Positions 34,367 to 42,920 of a stretch of 64,000 nucleotides of DNA are shown one piece after another (position 1 is the stretch's first letter; every line of letters begins with the position of its first letter). The notes under the pieces are model-generated. The model did not search any database, was not told the origin of the DNA, and was given only the letters and a program-made list of their open reading frames with translations. This stretch comes from Duganella alba (GTDB lineage: Bacteria > Pseudomonadota > Gammaproteobacteria > Burkholderiales > Burkholderiaceae_D), in contig NZ_WKJN01000021.1 of assembly GCF_009674495.1 (NCBI RefSeq), forward strand, positions 45,788 through 109,787, given 5' to 3'. Both the position numbers and the translations under genes were made by a program.

Positions 34367-34979
34367 CCCCTGCTGGCCGCAGTGCGGGTTGAAGGCCGCT
34401 GATTTCGGTGAGCACGCAGTCCAGCGCCACATCGTGTGCGTCCGCGGCGAAAGCGATTTGCAAGCTGCTGTATGCGATGCCGAGTGCGCGCGGCCGGGGT
34501 TGCCGCGCCAACGTGCGATCATAGAATCCGCCGCCATATCCCAGCCGGTAGCCCTCCGGGTTAAATCCCAGACAAGGCACCAGCAACGCCGGCGGATACG
34601 CCGCCTGCAGCCGCAAATCAGCCGGCACCGCCACCCCCATGGCATCCTTGACCATGGCCTCGCCAATCCGCCACTCCGCGAACTCCAGCGCCGCATCCTT
34701 CCGCACCACCACCGGCAGCAGCAACCGCGCACCCAGACGCTCCAGCTCCGCATACGCCGCATGCAAATCCGGCTCGTCGCGCAACGGCCAATACACACCC
34801 AGCGCCGGCGGCCGCGCCGCCTTCCACCACGCCACCACCTGTTCGCCAATCGCCCGGTCCCAGGCCGCGCGCGCGGTGCCGTCAAGAGCGCGCCGCGCGG
34901 TCAGGAGCTGCCTGCGCAAATCCGCCTTCTGTACTGGTGAGACGGACGCGCTGCGTGGTATTCTAGGGTCGCTGGTCAT
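34332..34979 (-). CDS. fau: 5-formyltetrahydrofolate cyclo-ligase
   Basis: 215-residue enzyme that turns 5-formyl-THF into 5,10-methenyl-THF using ATP; related to folate supply of the nearby metF. Motifs: QKADLRRQLLTARRAL at the N terminus, LLVPCLGFNPEGYRLGYGGGFYDRTL (in part) as ATP/folate site and LTEISGL near the end. The last 15 or so residues (AGGRPTGPAGRSP) are encoded by a hairpin repeat and are not part of the family domain. It is divergent from slt with only 30 bases between starts. Confidence 0.92.
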   Translation of the reverse strand: MTSDPRIPRSASVSPVQKADLRRQLLTARRALDGTARAAWDRAIGEQVVAWWKAARPPALGVYWPLRDEPDLHAAYAELERLGARLLLPVVVRKDAALEFAEWRIGEAMVKDAMGVAVPADLRLQAAYPPALLVPCLGFNPEGYRLGYGGGFYDRTLARQPRPRALGIAYSSLQIAFAADAHDVALDCVLTEISGLQPALRPAGGRPTGPAGRSP

Positions 34980-35009
34980 ATTTGGTTCAAGACTTTAGAG
35001 AGTTTCACA

Positions 35010-36983
35010 GTGATTTCTGCTTCGAAATGGATTGCCGGCGCCTTGGTCGTTGCCTTCACCACGTTTGCCCACGCCGACGACATCAGCGCAGACAGCCGCA
35101 GGGACGACGATTCCTTCCTGCTGCTGCGCGACGCTGTACGCCAGGACGACGCCAGCAAAGTGGATTTCTACGCCGCCCGCCTGACCAGCTATTCCATTCC
35201 GTCCTACGTCGATTATTATCGGCTGAAATCCCGCCTGAAGGATGTCACCGCGCCGGAAATCCGCGATTTTTTCCAGCGCTACCAAGGCCAGGCCATCGTC
35301 GACCGCCTGCGTAACGACTGGCTGCTGGAACTGGGCCGCAAGCGCGACTGGGCCACCTTTGACGAACAGTATCCGCTGTTCGTGCTGAACGACGACACCC
35401 AGGTCAAATGCTACGCGCTGATCTCGCGCGCGCTCAAGGGCCAGAAGGTCGCCGACGAAGCGCGCGCCTTGCTGACCGCGCCCAGCGTCTACGGCCAGCC
35501 GTGCGCCGATTTGATCGCCACCCTGTACCAGAACGGCCAGTTCACCACCGACGACCTGTATGCGCAATTGCGCCTCTCGGGCGAGCACAATGCCACCGGC
35601 CAGGCGCGCCGCATCGTCGCGCTGCTGGACGGCCCGGAAAAGAAAGCCGTGCAGGCGGTGGACCTGCCGACGCTGGCCGTCGCCAAGGGTATCGGCGCCG
35701 GCAAGGTCGAACACCAGATCTACATCGTCGCCATCGGCCGCCTGGCCAAGACCAGCACCAAGCTGGCGGTGCTGGCGTTGAACAAGGCTTCGCCGAAAAT
35801 GACGCCGCAGGAACAGCAGCAGGGCTGGGCCGCGATCGCGCTGCAATCGTCGTACACGCTGGCGCCGGAAACCACCGACTACTGGAAGCGCGCCAACGGC
35901 GCCCCGCTGTCGATCGACCAGATTCAGTGGAAGACCCGCATCGCGCTGCGCAACGGCGACTGGCGCCAGGTGGAAAACAATATCCGCGCCATGCCGGCAT
36001 CGCTGCGCAGCGAACAGACCTGGGTCTACTGGCTGGCCCGCGCGCTGATGGCGCGTGACGGCGTCACCAGCCAGCCCACCGGCGAAGCGCTGCAACTGTT
36101 CCGCAGCATCTCGGACCAGTCCAACTACTACGGCCAGCTGGCGCTGGAGGAATCCGGCAAGCTGATTACGATTCCTGCAGCCGGCGCGCCGATCACGCCG
36201 GCGGAAATCGCGCCGATCGCGGCCAACCCCAACTTCCAGCGCGCGCTGAAGTTCTTCAACATGCGCCTGCGTTTCGAAGGCACGCGTGAATGGAACTGGG
36301 GCCTGCGCGGCCTGAGCGAACGCGAACACCTGGCCGCCGCCGAATACGCACGCCAGAACAATATCCTCGACCGCATGGTCAATACCTCGGAGCGCACGCG
36401 CATCCAGGTCGACTACACGCAGCGCTTCCCGTCGCCGCACAACGATGTCATGCATCCGGCCACGCAGACGCTGGGCCTCGACAAGGCCTGGGTATATGGC
36501 CTGATCCGGCAAGAGTCGCGCTTCATCATGGATGCGCAGTCGCACGTTGGCGCTTCGGGCCTGATGCAGGTGATGCCATCCACCGGCCGCTGGGTGGCCA
36601 AGAAGATCGGCCTGACCGATTTCGCGCAGGAGATGCTGAGCGACGTCCGCTACAACATCATGCTGGGCACGAACTACCTGAACATGGTGCTGGGGAATAT
36701 GGACGGCAACGAGGTGCTGGCCACCGCCGCCTACAACGCCGGGCCGGGCCGCCTGCGCACCTGGCGCGCCACGCTGACCAAGCCGATGGACAGCACCGTC
36801 TTCATCGAGTCGATTCCATATGTCGAGACGCGCACTTACGTCAAGAACGTGATGTCGAATTCCACCTACTACGCGGCGCTGTTTGAAGGGCGGCCGCAGT
36901 CGCTGAAGGCGCGCCTGGGCACCGTCGCACCGAAAGGCTACACAGAAGCGGAAGAGCAGGAAACCAGCTTCGTTCCGCGCTGA
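35010..36983 (+). CDS. slt: Soluble lytic murein transglycosylase
   Basis: 657-residue periplasmic Slt70-type enzyme cleaving the glycan strand with formation of 1,6-anhydro-MurNAc. Signal peptide MISASKWIAGALVVAFTTFAHA; superhelical U- and L-domains of short helices up to about residue 470; the goose-lysozyme-like catalytic domain at about 480-620 with catalytic Glu502 in RQESRF, GLMQVMPSTG and AAYNAGPGR. Length is usual for the family (about 640). It starts 30 bases from the divergent fau. Confidence 0.96.
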   Translation: MISASKWIAGALVVAFTTFAHADDISADSRRDDDSFLLLRDAVRQDDASKVDFYAARLTSYSIPSYVDYYRLKSRLKDVTAPEIRDFFQRYQGQAIVDRLRNDWLLELGRKRDWATFDEQYPLFVLNDDTQVKCYALISRALKGQKVADEARALLTAPSVYGQPCADLIATLYQNGQFTTDDLYAQLRLSGEHNATGQARRIVALLDGPEKKAVQAVDLPTLAVAKGIGAGKVEHQIYIVAIGRLAKTSTKLAVLALNKASPKMTPQEQQQGWAAIALQSSYTLAPETTDYWKRANGAPLSIDQIQWKTRIALRNGDWRQVENNIRAMPASLRSEQTWVYWLARALMARDGVTSQPTGEALQLFRSISDQSNYYGQLALEESGKLITIPAAGAPITPAEIAPIAANPNFQRALKFFNMRLRFEGTREWNWGLRGLSEREHLAAAEYARQNNILDRMVNTSERTRIQVDYTQRFPSPHNDVMHPATQTLGLDKAWVYGLIRQESRFIMDAQSHVGASGLMQVMPSTGRWVAKKIGLTDFAQEMLSDVRYNIMLGTNYLNMVLGNMDGNEVLATAAYNAGPGRLRTWRATLTKPMDSTVFIESIPYVETRTYVKNVMSNSTYYAALFEGRPQSLKARLGTVAPKGYTEAEEQETSFVPR

Positions 36984-37009
36984 TTGTTCACCATACAGGA
37001 CGTACCACC

Positions 37010-37729
37010 ATGCAGACTACCAAACTTGATCCCAGCCTGACGCAAACCCTGGAAGCGGCGCGTTCGCCTGGCCTGACGCTGGTCATCGGGAATAAAAATT
37101 ATTCATCGTGGTCGATGCGGCCGTGGGTGGCGATGGTCGCCTTCGGCATTCCGTTCCAGGAAGTGCGCGTGCTGCTGGACCGCGAAGACACCGCCAACCG
37201 CATTTGCAGCTACTCGGCCTCCGGCCGCGTGCCGGTGCTGCTGGCCGGCGACGAGATGACCATCTGGGACAGCATGGCCATCTGCGAATATCTGGCCGAG
37301 CAGTTCCCCGAGCTGCATCTGTGGCCGCAGGACGTGGCGGCGCGCGCCATCGCGCGCTCGGTATGCGCCGAGATGCACGCCGGCTTCAGCGACCTGCGCA
37401 ACTCGATGTCGATGAATATCCGCGGCAGCTATCCTGGCAAGGGCCGCACGCCGGGCACCCAGGCCGATATCGGCCGTATCAGCGAAATCTGGGAAGAGTG
37501 CCTGTCGCGCTTCGGCCATCACCAGTTCCTGTTCGGCGAGTTCTCGCTGGCCGACGCCTTCTACGCGCCGGTGGTGCTGCGCTTCCGCACCTATGGCGTA
37601 ACGCTGGCGCCGGCGCTGGACGCCTACTGCCAGCGCGTGCTGGCCCATCCTGCGGTGGCGCGCTGGGTCAGCGAGGCGCTGGCCGAAACCGAAACGGCGC
37701 CCAAGCACGACGCCGACATGCCGGATTGA
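37010..37729 (+). CDS. Glutathione S-transferase family protein
   Basis: 239-residue protein with an N-terminal thioredoxin-like GST domain (residues about 20-105: LVIGNKNYSSWSMRPWVAM with catalytic Ser candidates, GRVPVL, and DSMAICEYLAEQ) and a helical C-terminal domain. The NYSSWS motif groups it with maleylacetoacetate isomerase/zeta-like bacterial GSTs. It sits 26 bases after slt and 1 base before cca, probably in one transcript. The substrate is unknown. Confidence 0.88.
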   Translation: MQTTKLDPSLTQTLEAARSPGLTLVIGNKNYSSWSMRPWVAMVAFGIPFQEVRVLLDREDTANRICSYSASGRVPVLLAGDEMTIWDSMAICEYLAEQFPELHLWPQDVAARAIARSVCAEMHAGFSDLRNSMSMNIRGSYPGKGRTPGTQADIGRISEIWEECLSRFGHHQFLFGEFSLADAFYAPVVLRFRTYGVTLAPALDAYCQRVLAHPAVARWVSEALAETETAPKHDADMPD

Positions 37730-37730
37730 G

Positions 37731-38987
37731 ATGATGCGTACTTATGTTGTCGGCGGCGCGGTGCGCGACGCGCTGCTTGGTTTGCCGGTCAAGGACCATG
37801 ACCACGTAGTGGTCGGCGCCACGCCGGATGAAATGATCGCCAAGGGCTTCCGTCCGGTGGGCAAGGACTTCCCGGTGTTCCTGCATCCGAAAACGCAGGA
37901 GGAATACGCGCTGGCGCGCACCGAGCGCAAAACCGCGCCGGGCTACAAGGGTTTTGTGTTCCACACCTCGGCCGACGTCACGCTGGAAGAAGATCTGGTG
38001 CGGCGCGACCTGACCATCAACGCCATCGCCCGCGCCGACGACGGCACGCTGACCGATCCGTATGGCGGCCAGCGCGATATCGAACAGCGCGTCTTCCGCC
38101 ATGTGTCAGATGCCTTCGCTGAAGATCCGGTACGCATCCTGCGCCTGGCGCGGTTCGCCGCGCGCTTCAGCGACTTTACCGTGGCGTCGGAAACCAATGC
38201 GCTGATGAAGCAGATGGTGGCACAGGGCGAAGTCGATGCGCTGGTGCCGGAACGCGTGTGGCAGGAACTGTCGCGCGGGCTGATGGAAGCCAAGCCGTCG
38301 CGCATGCTGGAAGTGCTGCGCGACTGTGGCGCGCTGGCGCGCATCCTGCCGGAGGTGGATGTGCTGTTCGGCGTGCCGCAGCCGGAGAAATGGCATCCCG
38401 AAATCGACACCGGCGTCCACGTGCTGCAAGTGATCGACTGCTCGGCCAGGTTGGAACGCGAACTGCCGGTGCGTTTCGCCTGCATGATGCACGACCTGGG
38501 CAAGGGCGTGACGCCGTCCGACAAATGGCCCTCGCACCACGGCCACGAAGACCTGGGCGTCAAGCTGGTGGAGAATGTATGCAAACGCCTGCGCGTACCG
38601 ACCGAGTGCCGCGACCTGGCGGTGATGACGGCGCGCGAGCATGGCAACGTGGGACGTGGCTTGCAACTGCGCGCCAACACCATCGTCAAGCTGCTGGAGC
38701 GCTGCGACGCTTTCCGCAAGCCGGTGCGCTTCGTGCAGATGCTGCAAGCGACCGAGTGCGATGCGCGCGGCCGCATCGGCCCAAGCGGCAGTTATGCCGA
38801 TGCGCCGTTCCCGCAGATGGCGGTTCTGGAAACCGCGTTGGCGGCGGCGCGCGGGGTCAATGCCGGCGAGATCGCACAAGCCTGCGCCGGGCAGCCGCAG
38901 CGCATTCCCGAGCGCGTCCACGCGGCACGCGTTTCCGCCGTCAAGCTGGCGCTCAAGCTGGTCGATGACGATCAGTCGCCTGAATGA
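37731..38987 (+). CDS. cca: Multifunctional tRNA CCA-adding enzyme with HD domain
   Basis: 418-residue class II nucleotidyltransferase that adds or repairs the tRNA 3' CCA; the HD domain brings 2',3'-cyclic phosphodiesterase and phosphatase activity. GGAVRDALLG and KDHDHVVVG carry the metal-binding aspartates, RRDLTINAIA and EDPVRILRLARFAAR bind the nucleotide, MMHDLGKG is the HD site. Begins with ATG ATG at 37731, one base after the GST stop. The end overlaps the GNAT gene by 4 bases. Confidence 0.96.
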   Translation: MMRTYVVGGAVRDALLGLPVKDHDHVVVGATPDEMIAKGFRPVGKDFPVFLHPKTQEEYALARTERKTAPGYKGFVFHTSADVTLEEDLVRRDLTINAIARADDGTLTDPYGGQRDIEQRVFRHVSDAFAEDPVRILRLARFAARFSDFTVASETNALMKQMVAQGEVDALVPERVWQELSRGLMEAKPSRMLEVLRDCGALARILPEVDVLFGVPQPEKWHPEIDTGVHVLQVIDCSARLERELPVRFACMMHDLGKGVTPSDKWPSHHGHEDLGVKLVENVCKRLRVPTECRDLAVMTAREHGNVGRGLQLRANTIVKLLERCDAFRKPVRFVQMLQATECDARGRIGPSGSYADAPFPQMAVLETALAAARGVNAGEIAQACAGQPQRIPERVHAARVSAVKLALKLVDDDQSPE

Positions 38988-39655
38988 ATTCCTCCGACCT
39001 GTTCCAGAATCCGCTGCGCCGTTGGGGTAAGCACCGCAACGGCAAGCGGCCGACGGTACTGGTCAAGGAACTGCGCGAGCGCGACCGCCGCCGCATGCTG
39101 CGGCATTTCCTGGAGCTGGAGGACAGTGATCGCCTGCTGCGCTTCGGCTCCGTGCTGCCGGATGAACAGGTCACCAACTACGTCAACGGTATCGCTTTCT
39201 CGCGCGACATGGTGTTCGGCGTCTACAACCGGGTATTCAAGCTGGTCGCCGTCGGCCACCTGGCGTTTGCGCCGCGCGACGAATCGAGCACGGTCACCGA
39301 CAAGGAACGGGTGGCGGAGTTCGGCGTCTCGGTCAGCCGCTCGGCGCGCGGCCTGGGCGTCGGCTCGCGGCTGTTCGAGCGCGCCGCCATCCACTGCCGC
39401 AACAACGACGTGGACACGCTGTATATGCACTGCCTGTCGTCCAACAAGACCATGATGCACATCGCGAAAAAAGCCGGCATGGAAATCCATCGCGATTATG
39501 GTGAAGCCGACGCCTATCTCAAATTGCTGCCGGCCGATCCCACCAGCATGCTGCAGGAGGCCCTGCACGAACAGTTCGCGGTGCTGGACTACACCTACAA
39601 AGCCAACAAGCGCATCGCCGTCAAATGGCTGGGGCGCCTCATTGGCCGAAAATAA
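38984..39655 (+). CDS. GNAT family N-acetyltransferase
   Basis: 223-residue protein with a GNAT domain in residues about 25-180. The acetyl-CoA loop is ARGLGVGSRLFERA, preceded by the strand VAEFGVSVS. The N terminus is basic (KHRNGKRPTVLVKELRERDRRR). The ATG overlaps the cca stop (ATGA). Substrate unknown. The stop codon lies in a 12-base direct repeat. Confidence 0.85.
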   Translation: MNSSDLFQNPLRRWGKHRNGKRPTVLVKELRERDRRRMLRHFLELEDSDRLLRFGSVLPDEQVTNYVNGIAFSRDMVFGVYNRVFKLVAVGHLAFAPRDESSTVTDKERVAEFGVSVSRSARGLGVGSRLFERAAIHCRNNDVDTLYMHCLSSNKTMMHIAKKAGMEIHRDYGEADAYLKLLPADPTSMLQEALHEQFAVLDYTYKANKRIAVKWLGRLIGRK

Positions 39656-39670
39656 CCCGGCCGAAAATAA
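39644..39670 (+). repeat. Short tandem duplication at the GNAT stop codon
   Basis: GGCCGAAAATAA is repeated at 39644-39655 and 39659-39670 with CCC between. The first copy includes the GNAT stop. Probably a local slippage duplication. A further inverted pair TGGCCG/CGGCCA (39700-39705, 39713-39718) follows in the same intergenic space. Confidence 0.5.
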
Positions 39671-39726
39671 TTTAAGCATTCTTAGAACCTTCGCCACATT
39701 GGCCGGAATACACGGCCAGACTAGAT

Positions 39727-40071
39727 GTGCAAGCAAAGGTTCTACATTCCGTGTGGTCGATCCCTGAGTTCTATGGACGGCAGCTCCTGCTGCTGCTCGT
39801 GCTGTCCCCCGTGCTGGAGGAGGTGGTGGTGCGCGCGGGCTTGCAGGAGTGGCTGATGCGGCGCGCGCCGCAGGCGGTGGCGCCGCCGGTGCTGGTGTCG
39901 GCGGCGACCTTCGGCCTGCTGCACCTGCGCTCCGGCTGGCCGCATTCGCTGGCGGTGACCATACCGGGGCTGGCGCTGGCGCTGCTGTACCAGCGTACCC
40001 GCAGCTGGCGCTGGTGCGCCGTCGCCCATAGTGCCATGAACGCGTTTGCCATCTCAGTCTGCGGTCTATAA
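39727..40071 (+). CDS. CPBP/glutamic-type intramembrane protease, probable JDVT-CTERM sorting protease
   Basis: 114-residue membrane protein, much shorter than usual CAAX/Abi proteases (200-300). It keeps all the catalytic motifs: Glu31-Glu32-x3-Arg36 (LEEVVVRAG), His66 in FGLLHLR and His101-x3-Asn105 in HSAMNAF. Short stand-alone enzymes of this kind are known as dedicated processing proteases of JDVT-CTERM proteins, and the next gene encodes just such a protein 18 bases downstream. GTG start at 39727 without a clear ribosome site, so the exact start is uncertain. Confidence 0.8.
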   Translation: MQAKVLHSVWSIPEFYGRQLLLLLVLSPVLEEVVVRAGLQEWLMRRAPQAVAPPVLVSAATFGLLHLRSGWPHSLAVTIPGLALALLYQRTRSWRWCAVAHSAMNAFAISVCGL

Positions 40072-40089
40072 CTTCAACTGGAGAGTGGC

Positions 40090-42213
40090 ATGAATCGATT
40101 GATAGCGCGGGTGGCGTCGGCCGCCCTGCTGTTTGGCCTGGCATGGCAAGGAGCGCATGCAGCGGACGCCTTGAACGGCAAGAGCCTGTACCTGAATGGC
40201 CCGGTGAGCGGGGGCGCGACCTGCGCTTCCTGTCACGGCCCAACGCCGGCCAATAACGTCAACGGCATCCTGGCTGCGGCCAACCAGCCGTCGGTCATCT
40301 CCAACGCCTTCGCCGCCAACCTGGGCGGTATGGGCAGCCTGTTCAGCGGCAAATTCTCGGCGGCGGAAATCGCCGACCTGGCGGCCTTCATCGGTAATCC
40401 GAGTGTGACGGCAGCGCCGGCGGCATCGCTGGCGCCGACCACGCTGACCTTCAGCGGCGCCAACATCGGCCAGGTCAGCGCGCCGTTGTCGGCCACGCTG
40501 ACCAACACCGGCAACGCCGCGCTGAACATCGGCACCATCGGCATCGGCGGTGCGGCGGCGGCAGATTTCGCGCTGGGCAGCGGCAGCTGCGCCAACGGCG
40601 CGTCCATCGCGGCCGGCGCCAATTGCACCGTGCAGGCGACCTTCAAACCCACGGCGGCCGGCGCGCGCGCGGCCACGCTGACCATCACCCACAACGCCAC
40701 CGGCGGCAGCAGCGTCGTGACGCTGAACGGCACCGGCAACGCGACGCCGCAGGCGACCATCGCGCTGTCGGCGGCCAGCGTCGATTTCGGCAAGCTGCTG
40801 ACCGGTACGGCGTCGGCGGTGTCGACCATCACCGTCACCAACAGTGGCCAGGCGGCGCTTAACTTCACCGGCATCACGCTGGGCGGCGCCAACGCCGGCA
40901 TCATCACGCGCGGCGGCAGCTGCGCTGTCGGCACTGCGGTGGCGGCGGGCGGCAACTGCACGGTGACCCTGCAGGCAACGCCAACCAGCGCCGGCGCCAT
41001 TGTCGCCAGCCTGACATTCGCATCGAACGCCTCCAACGGTGGCGGTACGGCCACGGTCAACCTGACCGGCACCGCCGCAGCACCGGCGCCTGCTTTGAGC
41101 GCCACGCCTTCCGCCGTGGCCTTCGGCTCGCAAACCATCGGCGCGGCCGCTGTCTCGCAGGCGATCACGCTGGCGAATACCGGCAACGTGGTGCTGAACA
41201 TTGGCAGCGTTGGCGTGACCGGTTCGCCAGCGGTCACCCTGAGCAACAGTAACTGCGGCACGACGCTGGCGGTCGGCGCCAATTGCGTCGCCACCGTGAG
41301 CTTTGCGCCGACCGTGGAAGGCGCGGTCACCGCCACGCTGGCAGTGGCATCGAATGCGCCAGCGCTGCAAGTGGGTATTACCGGCACCGGCACCACGCAA
41401 GCGACGGCCAAGCCGATGCTGTCGGAAACCGGTCCGATCGCCTTCGCTGATACGCAGGTCGGCAGCAGCGCCGCCGAACACACGACGACGCTGGGTAACA
41501 CCGGCAACGCCGCGTTGAAGATCTCGACGTTGACGCTGGGCGGCAGCCAGCCGGGCGACTTCGTTGTCGGCGGCACCTGCGCGGCCGGCGCTTCGGTCAG
41601 TTCCGGCGCCACCTGCACCATCACCACCGCCTTCAAGCCGACGGCGGCCGGCGCCCGCAGCGCGGACCTGATGCTGGTGACCGACAGCGGCGCCCAGTTC
41701 CATCTGGCGCTGAACGGTAATGGCGTGGCTGTGGTGGTCACCGCACCATCGCTGACGATCAATCCACAGAGCTTCGACTACGGTTCGGTGACGATCGGCG
41801 CTGCCGCAGCCACCCGCCGCTTCACGCTGACCAATAGCGGCGCCGCAGCGGTGACGCTGTCGGCGGCCACCTTCAGTGGTCCATTCGCTGTCGTGGCGGA
41901 CAGCACCGGCTGCGCCGCGTTCCCGGTGACCCTGCAAGCCGGCGCGTCGTGCGACCTGGTGATCGGCTACGCACCCACCAATGCGGGCGCCAGCAACGGC
42001 ACCGCGACCATCCAGGCCAGCAACGGCGGCCCGAGCTGGAATATCGCGCTGAGCGGCCAGGGTGTGACCGCGATGCCGAACGCAGCGCCATCCAACCATG
42101 GCGGCGGCGGTTGCTCCGCTTCGCAGGACGTGACCGATCCTACGCTGGCAGCGCTGCTGGTGCTGTCGCTGTTCGTCATCGTATGGCGTCGTCGTAAAGG
42201 AGACGTGAAATGA
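40090..42213 (+). CDS. Cytochrome c / beta-sandwich repeat protein with JDVT-CTERM-like tail
   Basis: 707-residue exported protein. Signal peptide (to about residue 25); small cytochrome c domain with heme motif CASCH (Cys45, Cys48, His49), about residues 26-98; five roughly 110-residue repeats of the choice-of-anchor D/ASPM-SPD-2-Hydin type, each with NTGNAAL-like and C-(x)-VxxxFxPT segments; a Gly-rich linker with Cys675; and a C-terminal sorting signal SQDVTDPTL, hydrophobic helix, RRRK. The tail matches my knowledge of the JDVT-CTERM signal, which a CPBP protease cleaves to release or anchor the protein at the surface. Stop overlaps the tlpA gene (ATGA). Confidence 0.82.
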   Translation: MNRLIARVASAALLFGLAWQGAHAADALNGKSLYLNGPVSGGATCASCHGPTPANNVNGILAAANQPSVISNAFAANLGGMGSLFSGKFSAAEIADLAAFIGNPSVTAAPAASLAPTTLTFSGANIGQVSAPLSATLTNTGNAALNIGTIGIGGAAAADFALGSGSCANGASIAAGANCTVQATFKPTAAGARAATLTITHNATGGSSVVTLNGTGNATPQATIALSAASVDFGKLLTGTASAVSTITVTNSGQAALNFTGITLGGANAGIITRGGSCAVGTAVAAGGNCTVTLQATPTSAGAIVASLTFASNASNGGGTATVNLTGTAAAPAPALSATPSAVAFGSQTIGAAAVSQAITLANTGNVVLNIGSVGVTGSPAVTLSNSNCGTTLAVGANCVATVSFAPTVEGAVTATLAVASNAPALQVGITGTGTTQATAKPMLSETGPIAFADTQVGSSAAEHTTTLGNTGNAALKISTLTLGGSQPGDFVVGGTCAAGASVSSGATCTITTAFKPTAAGARSADLMLVTDSGAQFHLALNGNGVAVVVTAPSLTINPQSFDYGSVTIGAAAATRRFTLTNSGAAAVTLSAATFSGPFAVVADSTGCAAFPVTLQAGASCDLVIGYAPTNAGASNGTATIQASNGGPSWNIALSGQGVTAMPNAAPSNHGGGGCSASQDVTDPTLAALLVLSLFVIVWRRRKGDVK

Positions 42214-42698
42214 AATGGAAGATGCTGATGCTTGCCGCCGCGCTGGCGGCATCCTCTGCCCAGGCGCTGGAGAAAGGCGCTCCGGCGCCGCAGTTCGACC
42301 TGCCGGGCGTGGACGGCGCAATCAAGCTGGCCAAGCTGCAGGGGAAAGTGGTGTACGTCGATTTCTGGGCCTCATGGTGCGGACCATGCCGCCAGTCCTT
42401 CCCGTGGATGAACGAGATGCAGGCCAAGTATGGCGCCAAGGGCCTGCAGATCGTTGGCGTCAACGTCGACGCCAAGAGCGATGATGCGCGCCAGTTCCTG
42501 ACCGCGACGCCGGCGCGCTTCGCCATCGCCTTCGATCCGCAGGGCGCCACGCCGCGCAACTACGGCATCAAGGGCATGCCGAGCAGCGTGCTGATAGGGC
42601 CGGACGGCAAGGTGCTGCTGGAGCATTCCGGTTTCCGCGAGGCCGATCGCGCCGAACTGGAAAGCAAAATCCAGTCCGCGCTGGGAGCCGTCAAATGA
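42210..42698 (+). CDS. TlpA-like periplasmic thioredoxin
   Basis: 162-residue exported thioredoxin-fold protein with signal peptide MKWKMLMLAAALAASSAQA and active site WCGPC (Cys57, Cys60), a TlpA/ResA-type redoxin (GAPAPQFDLPGVDG at the front and the cis-Pro motif GMPSSVLIG). It would reduce periplasmic disulfides, for example for heme attachment to the cytochrome encoded just upstream, and would itself be reduced by the DsbD encoded later in the operon. ATGA overlaps on both sides show tight coupling. Confidence 0.92.
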   Translation: MKWKMLMLAAALAASSAQALEKGAPAPQFDLPGVDGAIKLAKLQGKVVYVDFWASWCGPCRQSFPWMNEMQAKYGAKGLQIVGVNVDAKSDDARQFLTATPARFAIAFDPQGATPRNYGIKGMPSSVLIGPDGKVLLEHSGFREADRAELESKIQSALGAVK

Positions 42699-42910
42699 AG
42701 GCCGCACTGTCTGTGATGCTGTTGGCTGCACTGAGCGGCTGCGCCTCGCTCGGCAATGTGCAGCCATGGGAGAAGGGTACGCTTGCGCGCAGTGAGATGA
42801 CCTTCAAGGACAGCACTTTGTTCAACCGCTACGACGACCATATCTACACCAGCCGCGAAGCCTCGTCCGGCGGCGCCGGTGTGGGCGGCGGCGGTTGCGG
42901 CTGCAATTGA
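42695..42910 (+). CDS. DUF4266 small lipoprotein with GGGGCGCN tail
   Basis: 71-residue lipoprotein: signal with lipobox LSGC (Cys16), a conserved core (VQPWEKGTLARSEM, RYDDHIYTSREAS) and a C-terminal Ser/Gly tail ending GGGGCGCN. These are features of the DUF4266 family, which is regularly found with DUF3570 and ApbE genes. Cys68 and Cys70 at the very end are suited to metal or thiol chemistry. Function unknown. The start overlaps the tlpA stop by 4 bases. Confidence 0.85.
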   Translation: MKAALSVMLLAALSGCASLGNVQPWEKGTLARSEMTFKDSTLFNRYDDHIYTSREASSGGAGVGGGGCGCN

Positions 42911-42920
42911 AAGCGACGTT

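Noticed and set aside
34980..35009. 6S RNA gene beside fau
   Set aside because: 6S RNA often precedes this gene in other bacteria, but only 30 bases separate fau and slt here.
40066..42321. Long minus-strand frame opposite the cytochrome/repeat protein
   Set aside because: Repetitive Arg/Gly/Ala-rich translation mirrors the repeats of the sense gene; not a gene.
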